From contig DATKBL010000001.1 in the NCBI GenBank assembly GCA_035513995.1, positions 1 to 11,489 of the forward strand: 11,489 bases of DNA, read 5' to 3'. Under the pieces are notes generated by a model. That model saw only the letters and a list, made by a program, of their open reading frames with translations, ran no database searches and was not told the DNA's origin. Each line of letters begins with the position of its first letter. The stretch's first letter is position 1. Source of the DNA: DASUTW01 sp035513995 (GTDB taxonomy: Bacteria > Actinomycetota > UBA4738 > CALAEC01). The position numbers and the translations under genes are program-made. This document shows, in pieces, positions 1 through 6,497 of this stretch.

Positions 1-386
1 TCGCGGGCGATCCGCCCGAGCACGCCGTTCACGAACCTCCCGGAGTCCTCGGTGGAGAGCTCCTTCGCGGCCGCCACCGCCTCGTCGATCGCCACGGCCG
101 CGGGCACGTCCTCCCGATGAAGGATCTCGTGGGCGGCGAGCCGCAGGAGCGCCCGGTCCACCGCGGCCATCCGGCCCACGGTCCACTCCTCGGCCGCGCG
201 CCCGATCACCTCGTCCAGCTCGGGGAGATGATCGGCGACCCCGAGCACGAGCTCGCGGGTGAAGGACGGGAGCCGCTCACCGAGCTCGGCCCGCTCCCCG
301 AGCACCTCCGCGGGCGCCCTCCCGGTGACGTCGGCCTGGTACAGAATCAGCGCGGCTCGGCGGCGTGCCTCGCGCCGCCGCGCCAC
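1..386 (-). CDS. nusB: Transcription antitermination factor NusB, cut off at its 3' end by the window edge
   Basis: NusB binds boxA RNA together with ribosomal protein S10 (NusE) and supports rRNA transcription antitermination. I translated the minus strand by hand. From a GTG at 384-386 the frame is open to position 1, giving 128 residues with the C-terminal end missing. It begins VARRREARRRAALILYQADV, the basic N-terminal helix of the family. Further on come the hallmark segments RMAAVDRALLRLAAHEIL, then VAIDEAVAAAKELS and FVNGVLGRIA near the visible end. The length so far fits a protein of about 130-140 residues, so only a few residues are lost. The GTG start is supported by a GGGAG ribosome binding site at 394-398, seven bases upstream. 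The start lies one base past the efp stop (388-390). A downstream ATG in the same frame would remove half the domain and is not credible. It is the last visible gene of the aroC operon. Confidence 0.93.
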   Translation of the reverse strand, partial: MARRREARRRAALILYQADVTGRAPAEVLGERAELGERLPSFTRELVLGVADHLPELDEVIGRAAEEWTVGRMAAVDRALLRLAAHEILHREDVPAAVAIDEAVAAAKELSTEDSGRFVNGVLGRIAR

Positions 387-387
387 C

Positions 388-951
388 TCACTGCTCCCGC
401 GTCAGATACTCGCCCGATCTCGTGTCGACCTTGATCCGGTCGCCGGGCTCGACGAACAGGGGGACCTGGACCGTGAGCCCGGTCTGGAGCACCGCGGGCT
501 TCATCGCCCCGCTCACGCGATCGCCCTTGACCCCCGGGTCGGTCTGGGCCACCTCGATCACGACGGCGGCCGAGAGCTCCACCCCGATCGGCACGCCGTC
601 GTGCATCACGATCACGGCCGTCGCCCCCTCCACCAGGAAGCTCCCCATCTCGCCGACGACGTCCTTCGGCACGTGGACCTGCTCGTAGGTGCCGGTGTCC
701 ATGAAGACCAGGGCGTGGCCGTCGTCGTAGAGGTACTGCATCTCCTTCCGCTCCACGATCGCCAGCCCGACCTTCTCGTCGGCGCGGAAGGTCCGATCGA
801 GCACCGCGCCCGAGCGCACGTTCTTCAGCTTGGTCCGGACGAACGCGTGACCCTTGCCCGGCTTCACATGCTGGAAGCCGACGACCTGCCACAGCTGGTC
901 GTCGAGGTCGAGGGTCATGCCGTTCTTCAGGTCGTTCGTCGAGACCTTCAC
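388..951 (-). CDS. efp: Translation elongation factor P
   Basis: EF-P binds between the ribosomal P and E sites and stimulates peptide bond formation at polyproline stretches. The product is 187 residues, the usual length for bacterial EF-P. The N-terminal KOW-like domain opens with VKVSTNDLKNGMTL. The tip loop reads KPGKGHAFVRTKLKN, placing the functional lysine at residue 33. The residue after PGKG is His, where actinobacterial EF-Ps as I remember them usually have Pro. The two OB domains follow, including VQVPLFVEPGDRIKVDTRSGEYL at the C-terminus. The start is GTG at 949-951, whose GTGA overlaps the stop of the upstream peptidase gene; an AAGGAG at 963-968 lies 11 bases upstream, rather far, so translational coupling is likely. 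No EF-P modification gene (epmA, epmB, earP) is in the window. Lys33 may be unmodified or modified by an enzyme encoded elsewhere. Confidence 0.97.
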   Translation of the reverse strand: MKVSTNDLKNGMTLDLDDQLWQVVGFQHVKPGKGHAFVRTKLKNVRSGAVLDRTFRADEKVGLAIVERKEMQYLYDDGHALVFMDTGTYEQVHVPKDVVGEMGSFLVEGATAVIVMHDGVPIGVELSAAVVIEVAQTDPGVKGDRVSGAMKPAVLQTGLTVQVPLFVEPGDRIKVDTRSGEYLTREQ

Positions 952-2015
952 AGGACGATCAGCTCCTTGGTCGTGGTGGGGAGCGGGCGGCATCCGTCGG
1001 GGCCGACCACCACCGCGTCCTCGATCCGGACGCCGCCGAGGCCGGGCAGGTAGATCCCCGGCTCCACGGTCACCACCGCGCTCTCGGGGAGCACGTCGTC
1101 GGACTTCTTGCGGAGCGTGGGCCCCTCGTGGACCTCCAGCCCCACGCCGTGACCCAGCGAGTGTCCGAAGCGGTCGCCGTGCCCGGCCTCCTCGATCACC
1201 CGGCGAGCCGCCTCGTCGGCCTCGCGCCCGGTCACCCCCGCCCGCACGGCCTCCTCGCCGGCACGCTGGGCCCGCGCCACGGTCTCGTACACGCCTCGGA
1301 GCTCCTCCCCCGGGTCCCCGAACGCCACCGTCCGCGTCATGTCCGAGTGATAGCCCTCGACCACGCAGCCGAAGTCGAGCTTCACGAGATCGCCGCGGGC
1401 CAGCCGGCGGTCGGTGGGGCTGTGGTGCGGCTCCGCGGCGTTCTCTCCGAACGCGGCGATCGTGTCGAAGCCCACCCGCTCGGCGCCTCCGCGGCGCATC
1501 GCCAGCTCGAGCTCGAAGGCGACCTCTCGCTCGGTCATGCCCTCCGCGAGCTTCCCGACGATCTCGTCGAAGGCGGCATCGGTGATCTCCTGGGCCCGCT
1601 CGAGGTGGCCGATCTCCTCCGGGTCCTTCTCCCAGCGCAGCCGCTCCACCTCCGGCCCCATCGGCACCATCTCGACGGCGTCGAGCTCCCGGAGCGACTC
1701 GTAGCTCTCGTAGGTCACGCCGCTCCGCTCGAACCCGAGGCGCCCCGTCCCGGCCTCCCGCAGGGCGGCCCGCAGCTCGTCTCGGAACGCCTGGGCGTAG
1801 ATGCGGCGACGGACGTCGGGCGCCTCCTTCTGCGACTGCTCCTCGTAGCGGAAGTCGGTGAAGAGCACCGGGTCGCTCGAGAGGAGCAGCTGGCCGTTCG
1901 AGCCGGTGAAGCCGGTGAGGTAGCGGACGTTCACCAGCCGCGTGATCAGCAGCGCGTCGACCTTCAGGTCGTCGAGCCGGGCGGCGAGCCGCCCCCTTCT
2001 GTCTCCGTGATCCAT
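948..2015 (-). CDS. pepQ: Xaa-Pro aminopeptidase-type M24B metallopeptidase
   Basis: This is a cytoplasmic M24B metallopeptidase that releases residues next to proline. The 355-residue length fits the short PepQ/PepP-like form. Residues 1-125 are the creatinase/prolidase N-terminal domain (LVNVRYLTGFTGSNG at 27-41); residues 130-355 are the pita-bread catalytic domain. The five metal ligands are visible: Asp214 (KLDFG), Asp225 (HSDMTR), His289 (LGHGVGLEVHE), Glu318 (VTVEPGIYLPG) and Glu332 (GVRIED). The conserved substrate-pocket His is at 197-198. The start is ATG 2013-2015, which lies 52 bases inside aroQ. It is supported by a GGAGG at 2023-2027 seven bases upstream and by the usual distance to the YLTGFTGS motif. 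The stop shares a GTGA with efp. Sequence alone does not separate aminopeptidase P from prolidase activity, so the symbol pepQ is approximate. Placement before efp, the polyproline translation factor, is a common bacterial order. Confidence 0.93.
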   Translation of the reverse strand: MDHGDRRGRLAARLDDLKVDALLITRLVNVRYLTGFTGSNGQLLLSSDPVLFTDFRYEEQSQKEAPDVRRRIYAQAFRDELRAALREAGTGRLGFERSGVTYESYESLRELDAVEMVPMGPEVERLRWEKDPEEIGHLERAQEITDAAFDEIVGKLAEGMTEREVAFELELAMRRGGAERVGFDTIAAFGENAAEPHHSPTDRRLARGDLVKLDFGCVVEGYHSDMTRTVAFGDPGEELRGVYETVARAQRAGEEAVRAGVTGREADEAARRVIEEAGHGDRFGHSLGHGVGLEVHEGPTLRKKSDDVLPESAVVTVEPGIYLPGLGGVRIEDAVVVGPDGCRPLPTTTKELIVL

Positions 2016-2434
2016 CCCAGGGCCTCCAGCGCCACATGATAGCCGCCGACCCCCAGCCCCACGATGACGGCCCTGCAGGCCTCCGAGATCACCGAGCGGC
2101 GGCGGAACCCCTCGCGGGCGAACACGTTCGTCTGGTGCACCTCCACGGCCGGCAAGCCGGAGGCCTCGAGCGCGTCCCCCAGGGCGTGCGAGTAGTGCGT
2201 CAGGGCTCCAGGGTTCGCGATCACGGCGTCGAAGCCCTCGTCCGGCGCGGCGAGCAGCCACCGGACGTGATCGGCCTCCGCGTCGCTCTGACGCCAGGTC
2301 AGCTCGTGATCGAGATCGGCCGCCCGGCGGGCGACCGAGGCCATGACGTCCTCGAGCGGCTCGCCTCCGTACAGCTCGGACTCCCGGCCGGCCAGCGCCC
2401 CGAGGTTCGGGCCGAGGAGGAGCAGGACCTTCAC
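1964..2434 (-). CDS. aroQ: Type II 3-dehydroquinate dehydratase
   Basis: Catalyses the third step of the shikimate pathway, 3-dehydroquinate to 3-dehydroshikimate, as a cytoplasmic dodecamer in this family. The 156-residue product has the type II signature GPNLGALAGRESELYG (residues 8-23) with Asn10 and the catalytic Tyr22, then NPGALTHYS (74-82) with Asn74 and His80, VEVHQTNVFAREGFRRRS (97-114) with His100 and Arg111, and a GYHVALEAL helix near the end. GPNLG, instead of GPNLN, also occurs in the mycobacterial enzyme. The start is GTG at 2432-2434 with GGGGGAG a few bases upstream; the GTGA overlaps the aroB stop. The last 15 or so residues (TETEGGGSPPGSTT) look like a disordered extension, and this tail is the part that overlaps the pepQ start. 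Confidence 0.96.
   Translation of the reverse strand: MKVLLLLGPNLGALAGRESELYGGEPLEDVMASVARRAADLDHELTWRQSDAEADHVRWLLAAPDEGFDAVIANPGALTHYSHALGDALEASGLPAVEVHQTNVFAREGFRRRSVISEACRAVIVGLGVGGYHVALEALGWITETEGGGSPPGSTT
2023..2027 (-). promoter_or_regulatory. Internal ribosome binding site for the M24 peptidase gene
   Basis: GGAGG on the minus strand lies seven bases before ATG 2013-2015. It sits inside the aroQ reading frame and decides the pepQ start, which would otherwise be doubtful because of the 52-bp overlap. Confidence 0.75.
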
Positions 2435-3510
2435 GCCGCTCCCCCGAGCGCCTCGGCCAGGGCGTCGCGGATCGTCGCGGTGGGGACCTCCACGAGGCGC
2501 GGCCGCCCAACCTCCTCGAGGAGCACGAAGCGGAGGCCGCGCCGGTACTTCTTGTCGAGACGCATCGCGTCGAGGACTTCGTCGGGGTCGAGCGCCGGCG
2601 GCGCGTGCGGAAGCCCGAGGGCCGCCAGGACCCGTAGATGCCGCGCCAGGAGGTCGGGCGAGGCGATCCCCAGGGCGGCCGCGAGCCGCGCCGCGAAGGC
2701 CATCCCCACCGCGACGGCATCGCCGTGGCCGATCCCCCCGTAACCCTCGAGGCGCTCCAGCGCGTGAGCGAGCGTGTGCCCGTAGTTCAGGACCGCCCGG
2801 GCTCCGGTGTCCCGCTCGTCCTCCGCCACGACCGACGCCTTGGCGCGCACGCAGGCCGCCACCAGGTCCACGAGCGCATCCGGGTCCCGGGTCGTCACGG
2901 CTCCGTGGGTCCGCTCCAGGAGGTCCAGGATGCCGGGGTCGACGGCGAGCCCGTACTTAGCGACCTCCCCCAGCCCCGACCGGAACCGCTCCTCGGGGAG
3001 GCTGACGAGGGTCGCGACGTCCGCGAGCACCGCCGTCGGCTGGTGGAAGGCGCCGACGAGGTTCTTCCCCAGGGGGAGGTTCACGCCGACCTTGCCCCCC
3101 ACCGACGCGTCGACCTGAGCCGTCAGCGTCGTGGGGAGATGGACGAGGGGCAGGCCCCGCATGTAAGTGGCGGCCACGAAACCGGCGACGTCGCCGGTCG
3201 CGCCGCCCCCGAGCGCGAAGACGGGGTCCTCCCGGTGTGCCCCCTGGGTCGCCAGGTGCTCGTACAGGACCTCCGCCGTGCGGAGGGTCTTCGCGCTCTC
3301 CCCCTCGGGCACGGCCAGGTGCACCGTGGGGAGGTCCAGCGAGGCCTCGAGGGGCTCCAGGTACAGCTCGGCCACGGACTGGGCGGCCACCACGAAGGCA
3401 CGCTCCGCTCCGGGGAGAGCCGGCAGCGCGTCGCCCGCGCGCGCCAGGAGGCCCGCTCCGATCGCCACGTCGTAGGATGCCCCCGCCAGCCGTACCGGCA
3501 CCCGGATCAC
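2431..3510 (-). CDS. aroB: 3-dehydroquinate synthase
   Basis: Converts DAHP to 3-dehydroquinate using NAD and a divalent metal; second step of the shikimate pathway. The product has 359 residues, standard for monofunctional AroB. The glycine-rich NAD-binding segment GGGATGDVAGFVAA is at 101-114. The active-site stretch HLPTTLTAQVDASVGGKVGVN is at 124-144 and carries Thr where Leu is usual (PTTLLAQ). Metal ligands are Glu182 (GEVAKYG), His245 (NYGHTLAHALE) and His262 (GHGDAVAVGM). DKKYRRGLRFVLL at 319-331 is the conserved C-terminal motif. The start is GTG at 3508-3510, in a GTGA overlap with the aroK stop; the stop shares GTGA with aroQ. It sits directly between the genes for shikimate kinase and dehydroquinase, so three shikimate steps are translated in a chain. 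Confidence 0.97.
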   Translation of the reverse strand: MIRVPVRLAGASYDVAIGAGLLARAGDALPALPGAERAFVVAAQSVAELYLEPLEASLDLPTVHLAVPEGESAKTLRTAEVLYEHLATQGAHREDPVFALGGGATGDVAGFVAATYMRGLPLVHLPTTLTAQVDASVGGKVGVNLPLGKNLVGAFHQPTAVLADVATLVSLPEERFRSGLGEVAKYGLAVDPGILDLLERTHGAVTTRDPDALVDLVAACVRAKASVVAEDERDTGARAVLNYGHTLAHALERLEGYGGIGHGDAVAVGMAFAARLAAALGIASPDLLARHLRVLAALGLPHAPPALDPDEVLDAMRLDKKYRRGLRFVLLEEVGRPRLVEVPTATIRDALAEALGGAA

Positions 3511-3989
3511 GCCAGACGCTCCAGGATGTGGTCCACGATCGCCTCGAGGGGCCCCCGGGCGTCGACCACCAGGTGCGCGGCTGCCTCGTAGGCGGCGGCG
3601 CGGTCGCGCAGCAGCCGGCCGAGGTCCGCGCCGGCCGTCACCGGGCGAGGCGCGCCCTCGAGCCTGACGGCCAGGACCTCCGGGGCGGCCTCGAGCAGCA
3701 CCACCCGTCCGGACGCCCGCATGGCCTCCCGGTTCGCCGCGTCGATCACCGCGCCGCCGCCCGCGGCGATCACGGCGTCTCCGTCCCTCGCCAGCTCGGC
3801 GATCGCCTCGCGCTCGAGCGAGCGGAAGCCCTCCTCGCCCTTCTCCGCGAAGATCGCCCCCGCGTCGCGCCCCGCCCGCGCCTCGATCTTGGCGTCGACG
3901 TCTACGAACGGCAGCTCGAGACGGTCGGCGAGCAGGGAGCCGACGGTGGTCTTGCCGGACCCGGGCATGCCGACGAGCCAGATCTTCAC
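3507..3989 (-). CDS. aroK: Shikimate kinase
   Basis: Phosphorylates shikimate at the 3-hydroxyl with ATP; a P-loop NMP-kinase fold. The product has 160 residues, slightly short of the usual 165-175. Walker A is GMPGSGKTT at residues 7-15. The Mg and shikimate-binding aspartates are in FVDVD (Asp30, Asp32). The shikimate-binding arginine is Arg56 in GFRSLERE, followed by the glycine triplet at 77-79 (AAGGGAVI). The lid arginine is Arg115 (APRP), and Arg130 in LLRDRAAAYE matches the second substrate-contacting arginine. The usual RPLL lid motif reads RPVT here, and the lid is compact. The start is GTG at 3987-3989 in a GTGA overlap with the aroC stop; the end overlaps aroB in the same way. Confidence 0.95.
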   Translation of the reverse strand: MKIWLVGMPGSGKTTVGSLLADRLELPFVDVDAKIEARAGRDAGAIFAEKGEEGFRSLEREAIAELARDGDAVIAAGGGAVIDAANREAMRASGRVVLLEAAPEVLAVRLEGAPRPVTAGADLGRLLRDRAAAYEAAAHLVVDARGPLEAIVDHILERLA

Positions 3990-5143
3990 GCGCCCCCCTC
4001 CAGGGAGCGGAGGTACCCGTCGAGGTTGCGGCGGGTCTCGTCCACCGAGTCGCCGCCGAACTTCTCGAGCGCGGCGTCAGCGAGGTCGTGCGCCGCCGCC
4101 GCCTCGCCCACGACAGCGGCCGCCGGCACGGCGCACACGTCGGTCCGCTGCCGGATCGCCCGCGCGGGCTCCCCGGTGTCGAGGTCGATGGTGCCCAGGG
4201 GGCGAGGGAGCGTCGAGAGCGGCTTCATCGCGGCGCGCAGCCGGATCGGGTCGCCTGTCGACATGCCCCCCTCGATGCCGCCGGACCTACCGGTGCGGCG
4301 GTGCGGCCCGGCCGGACCGCTCTCGATCTCGTCGTGGGCCCTGGAGCCGGGCCGCGCCGCCCCCGCGAACCCATCTCCCACCTCCACGCCCTTGATCGCC
4401 TGGATGCTCATCAGGGCCAGCGCCAGGCGCGCGTCCAGCTTTCGGTCGTAGTGAACGTACGAGCCCACGCCGGGAGGAACCCCGGGCGCGACGACCTCGA
4501 ACACGCCCCCGAGGCTGTCGCCCTCTCGGCGAGCGGCTTCGATGGCGGCCACCATCCGCTCCGAGGCGCGAGGATCCAGGCACCGCACGGGCGAGGCGTC
4601 GATCGCGGGCAGGTCCTCCGGCAGGGGCGTGCGGACGGTGCGGCTCATCGCGGTCCCGATCCGCACGACGTGAGAGATGACGGCCACCCCGAGCTCGGCG
4701 AGGAACGCCTTGCAGAAGACCCCCGCGGCGACGCGCGCGGCCGTCTCCCGCGCGCTGGCGCGCTCCAGCACGTTCCGCACGTCGTCGAACCCGTACTTCT
4801 GCGCGCCGGTCAGATCGGCGTGGCCGGGGCGTGGGCGGACCAGGCGGTCCTCCGGGTCGGGCGAGCCGAACGGCGCCATCCGGCGGCTCCACTTCTCGTC
4901 CCACTCGGCGTTCTCGATCCGGATCGCGATGGGGCTGCCCAGGGTGCGCCCGTGCCGAACCCCGCCCAGGACCTCGAAGCGGTCCCCCTCGAGCCGCTGA
5001 CGGCCGCTCCGCCCGTACCCCTGGCGGCGGCGCGCCAGCTCGCCCTCGATCTCCTTCTCTGAGACGGGCACGCCCGCAGGCAGGCCCTCCAGCACGGCCA
5101 CCAGGGCCTTCCCGTGCGACTCGCCCGCGGTGAGCAGTCTCAT
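3986..5143 (-). CDS. aroC: Chorismate synthase
   Basis: Last step of the shikimate pathway: 5-enolpyruvylshikimate-3-phosphate to chorismate, requiring reduced FMN. The 385-residue product starts MRLLTAGESHGKALVAVLEG, with catalytic His10. RRRQGYGRSGRQ follows at 38-49. RPGHADLTGAQKYGFDDVRN begins at residue 105 and contains the second catalytic histidine, His108; ASARETAARVAAG follows. GGIEGGMSTGDP and AAMKPLSTLPRPL lie in the C-terminal half, and GGDSVDETRRNLDGYL closes it. The start is ATG 5141-5143. Unlike every other gene here it has no purine-rich ribosome binding site, but a TATGCT box ends six bases upstream, so a leaderless message is likely. It is the first gene of the aro-pepQ-efp-nusB operon and follows the pilus operon across 136 bases with two hairpins. 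Confidence 0.97.
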   Translation of the reverse strand: MRLLTAGESHGKALVAVLEGLPAGVPVSEKEIEGELARRRQGYGRSGRQRLEGDRFEVLGGVRHGRTLGSPIAIRIENAEWDEKWSRRMAPFGSPDPEDRLVRPRPGHADLTGAQKYGFDDVRNVLERASARETAARVAAGVFCKAFLAELGVAVISHVVRIGTAMSRTVRTPLPEDLPAIDASPVRCLDPRASERMVAAIEAARREGDSLGGVFEVVAPGVPPGVGSYVHYDRKLDARLALALMSIQAIKGVEVGDGFAGAARPGSRAHDEIESGPAGPHRRTGRSGGIEGGMSTGDPIRLRAAMKPLSTLPRPLGTIDLDTGEPARAIRQRTDVCAVPAAAVVGEAAAAHDLADAALEKFGGDSVDETRRNLDGYLRSLEGGA

Positions 5144-5155
5144 CGTCTCAGCATA
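5144..5155 (-). promoter_or_regulatory. Putative leaderless promoter (-10 box) of the aro operon
   Basis: TATGCT on the minus strand at 5150-5155 is followed by six bases (GAGACG) and then the aroC ATG. TANNNT-N6/7-ATG is the known arrangement of leaderless genes in Actinobacteria, with the A of ATG as transcription start. There is no Shine-Dalgarno sequence between hairpin and start codon, which agrees. No recognisable -35 element is present at the usual distance (the hexamer is CGGCCT, inside the hairpin), so this rests on the -10 box alone. Confidence 0.5.
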
Positions 5156-5159
5156 CGGA

Positions 5160-5183
5160 GGAGGCGGCCCGAAGGCCGCCTCC
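5160..5183 (-). terminator. GC-rich hairpin with UUCG tetraloop between the pilus operon and aroC
   Basis: Perfect 10-bp stem GGAGGCGGCC / GGCCGCCTCC with a four-base loop. On the minus-strand transcript the loop is UUCG closed by C-G, the exceptionally stable C(UUCG)G tetraloop. The hairpin lies downstream of the PilP-like gene (stop at 5280) and ends 16 bases before aroC. It has no U-tract, as is common for terminators in high-GC actinobacteria. The UUCG loop exists only on the minus-strand RNA (the other strand gives CGAA), which supports action on transcripts running right to left. Confidence 0.6.
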
Positions 5184-5229
5184 CAGCTCCGGCGGCCGCT
5201 CCCCCCGCGGTCGCAGCCGTCGGACCCGC

Positions 5230-5254
5230 CGGCCGGTTGGGTCAGTCCCGGCCG
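5230..5254 (-). terminator. Second candidate hairpin downstream of the PilP-like gene
   Basis: On the minus strand a perfect 7-bp all-GC stem, CGGCCGG / CCGGCCG, encloses an 11-base loop. It lies 25 bases after the PilP-like stop codon and upstream of the UUCG hairpin. There is no U-tract. The pair may act as a tandem terminator or as a 3'-end stabilising structure. In so GC-rich a stretch a 7-bp stem can also arise by chance. Confidence 0.35.
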
Positions 5255-5279
5255 TCCTCCATGGAGCCGCGCGGGGGCG

Positions 5280-5861
5280 TCACTTCCTCTCGCCGGGCTC
5301 GCAGAGCGTGAAGGACTGGTCTCCGAACAGGAAGTTCGCGCACCCGCCCTGCACTGAGACGAGCTGGAAGTTGTCGGCGAAGGACTCGCCCGGCTCCACC
5401 GTGTAGCTCTCGCCGTCGACCTCCACCTGCACCCGGGTGCCGTTCGTGGAGATGATGTCGATCAGCGTCACGGTGTGCCCGCCGACGGTGATCGTCTCTC
5501 CTCGCTCCTCCGGGGGCACGCCGCCGTCGCCGTCACCGTTCGGGGGCGGGTCGCCGTCCGGATCGCCGTCGGGGGCGGGGTCACCGGTGTCGCCTGTGTC
5601 GCCGGTGGCCGTCTCCTCGACCAGAGGGACGAAGGGGTCGCGGCCGGAGAAGAACGCGATGCCGGGGGTCCGGCGGTCGGGCTCGTCCTCATCCGGATCC
5701 TCCGTCGGCGTGGGCGAGGGGGCCGGGCTCGGTGAGGCGCCAAGCGTGGGGGCGGGTTCGTCGGGCGCCCCACCGGGCCGGACCACGAGGAAGAAGAAGG
5801 CGACCGCCGCCGCGGCGATCACGCCGAAGACGACAAGCAGATTCCGTTCACGCGAGGTCAT
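5280..5861 (-). CDS. PilP-like inner-membrane pilus assembly protein
   Basis: A 193-residue single-pass membrane protein in the position where pilP stands in pilMNOP operons. A transmembrane helix spans about residues 8-27, after the short cytoplasmic start MTSRERN. Residues 30-65 are a Pro/Ser/Thr/Asp/Glu-rich linker (ASPSPAPSPTPTED). FFSGRDPFVPL at 70-80 resembles the DPF motif of PilP and GspC-type proteins. A second low-complexity Gly/Asp/Pro linker runs from 85 to 118. Residues 120-193 form a small beta-rich domain (ITVGGHTVTLIDIISTNGTR) like the PilP/GspC homology domain. Cys174 and Cys187 could form a disulfide outside the membrane. The ATG has GGAGGG at 5869-5874, seven bases upstream, and lies three bases after the pilO stop. 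Sequence identity to real PilP looks low; the call rests on motif, topology and position, so no symbol is given. Confidence 0.7.
   Translation of the reverse strand: MTSRERNLLVVFGVIAAAAVAFFFLVVRPGGAPDEPAPTLGASPSPAPSPTPTEDPDEDEPDRRTPGIAFFSGRDPFVPLVEETATGDTGDTGDPAPDGDPDGDPPPNGDGDGGVPPEERGETITVGGHTVTLIDIISTNGTRVQVEVDGESYTVEPGESFADNFQLVSVQGGCANFLFGDQSFTLCEPGERK
5521..5612 (-). repeat. Low-complexity, imperfectly repeated DNA coding for a Gly/Asp/Pro linker
   Basis: Within the PilP-like gene, short units such as TCGCCGTC and TCGCC(T/G)GTG recur imperfectly and encode GD, TGD and DGDP runs (about residues 85-112). Such DNA can slip in replication, so the linker length may vary between strains. It is not a mobile or CRISPR repeat. 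Confidence 0.5.
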
Positions 5862-5864
5862 GGC

Positions 5865-6497
5865 TCAGCCCTCCGTCGGCGACGCGGTCGGGGTCGGGGT
5901 GGGCGAGGCCTCCGGCGAAGGGGTCTCCTCCTCGAGCTCCACCGGCACCGTGCCCGGACCGGACGTCGGGTCCGTCGTGTAGAACTCTACCGACATCGAG
6001 ACCTGGATCTGAGGGAGGCTGTCGGGGCCGGGACCCACCGAGACGCTGATGACCTTGGCGGCGCGGTCCATCGTCTCCAGGCGGAACAGGAACTCGTCCA
6101 CCTGGAAGAACCCGCCGATCACCTGAACCTCCGCGGGGATCTCCGACGCGGCGACCTGCGTGAACGACACCGGCGTCCCCGGGGAGACCGAGAAGAACTC
6201 CACGTCCGAGACGTCGGCCGCGTCTTGCAGCGCGTTGATCAGGCCCGGCAGGTCTGCGACCGGCGGAACCGCGCGGCGGAACCGCGCCACCTGGCGCCGG
6301 ATCTGCTGGGCGTTCTCGCGCACGCCCTGCAGCCTGGCCAGCTCGGCCCGGAGCGAGAGCTCCTGTCCACGGGCCTGCTCGACGGACTCCTCCGTCCGGG
6401 AGACCTCGCGCATCTTGGGCACGACCAGGAAGAAGAAGAGCAGGATCGCCAGCAGGAGACTGATGGCGAGCACGATGATCGGACCACGGCGGCTCAT
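5865..6497 (-). CDS. pilO: Type IV pilus assembly protein PilO
   Basis: PilO is a bitopic inner-membrane protein that pairs with PilN and aligns the pilus assembly platform. The product has 210 residues. MSRRGP is followed by a transmembrane helix at about 6-26, a charged coiled coil at 30-73 (EESVEQARGQELSLRAEL) and a ferredoxin-like globular domain at about 78-175 with GGFFQVDEFLFRLETMDR, a segment typical of PilO. The tail, from about residue 176, is rich in Pro, Ser and Thr and ends PTPTPTASPTEG, which is unusual for PilO. The ATG at 6495-6497 shares ATGA with the pilN stop and has GGGAGG at 6504-6509, six bases upstream. An upstream extension of the open frame into pilN is not coding. 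Confidence 0.9.
   Translation of the reverse strand: MSRRGPIIVLAISLLLAILLFFFLVVPKMREVSRTEESVEQARGQELSLRAELARLQGVRENAQQIRRQVARFRRAVPPVADLPGLINALQDAADVSDVEFFSVSPGTPVSFTQVAASEIPAEVQVIGGFFQVDEFLFRLETMDRAAKVISVSVGPGPDSLPQIQVSMSVEFYTTDPTSGPGTVPVELEEETPSPEASPTPTPTASPTEG

Noticed and set aside
952..2037. Upstream extension of the efp frame through the peptidase gene
   Set aside because: The frame happens to be open, but only the part after GTG 949-951 looks like EF-P; the rest is an Arg/Gly-rich shadow of pepQ.
2016..2720. Upstream extension of the peptidase frame through aroQ into aroB
   Set aside because: It overlaps genes with clear catalytic motifs, and the extra residues do not resemble an M24 N-terminal domain; the ATG at 2013-2015 has its own ribosome binding site.
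3237..4451. Long plus-strand open frame of about 400 codons
   Set aside because: It lies opposite aroB, aroK and aroC, which have complete family motifs. Its product is Pro/Arg/Ser low complexity without known motifs.
5223..5243. GACCC/GGGTC inverted repeat around CCGGCCGG
   Set aside because: Five-base arms only, and it competes with the stronger 7-bp stem at 5230-5254.
5257..5266. Palindrome CTCCATGGAG
   Set aside because: A perfect 10-bp palindrome, but with no loop it is a poor hairpin and short enough to be chance in GC-rich DNA.
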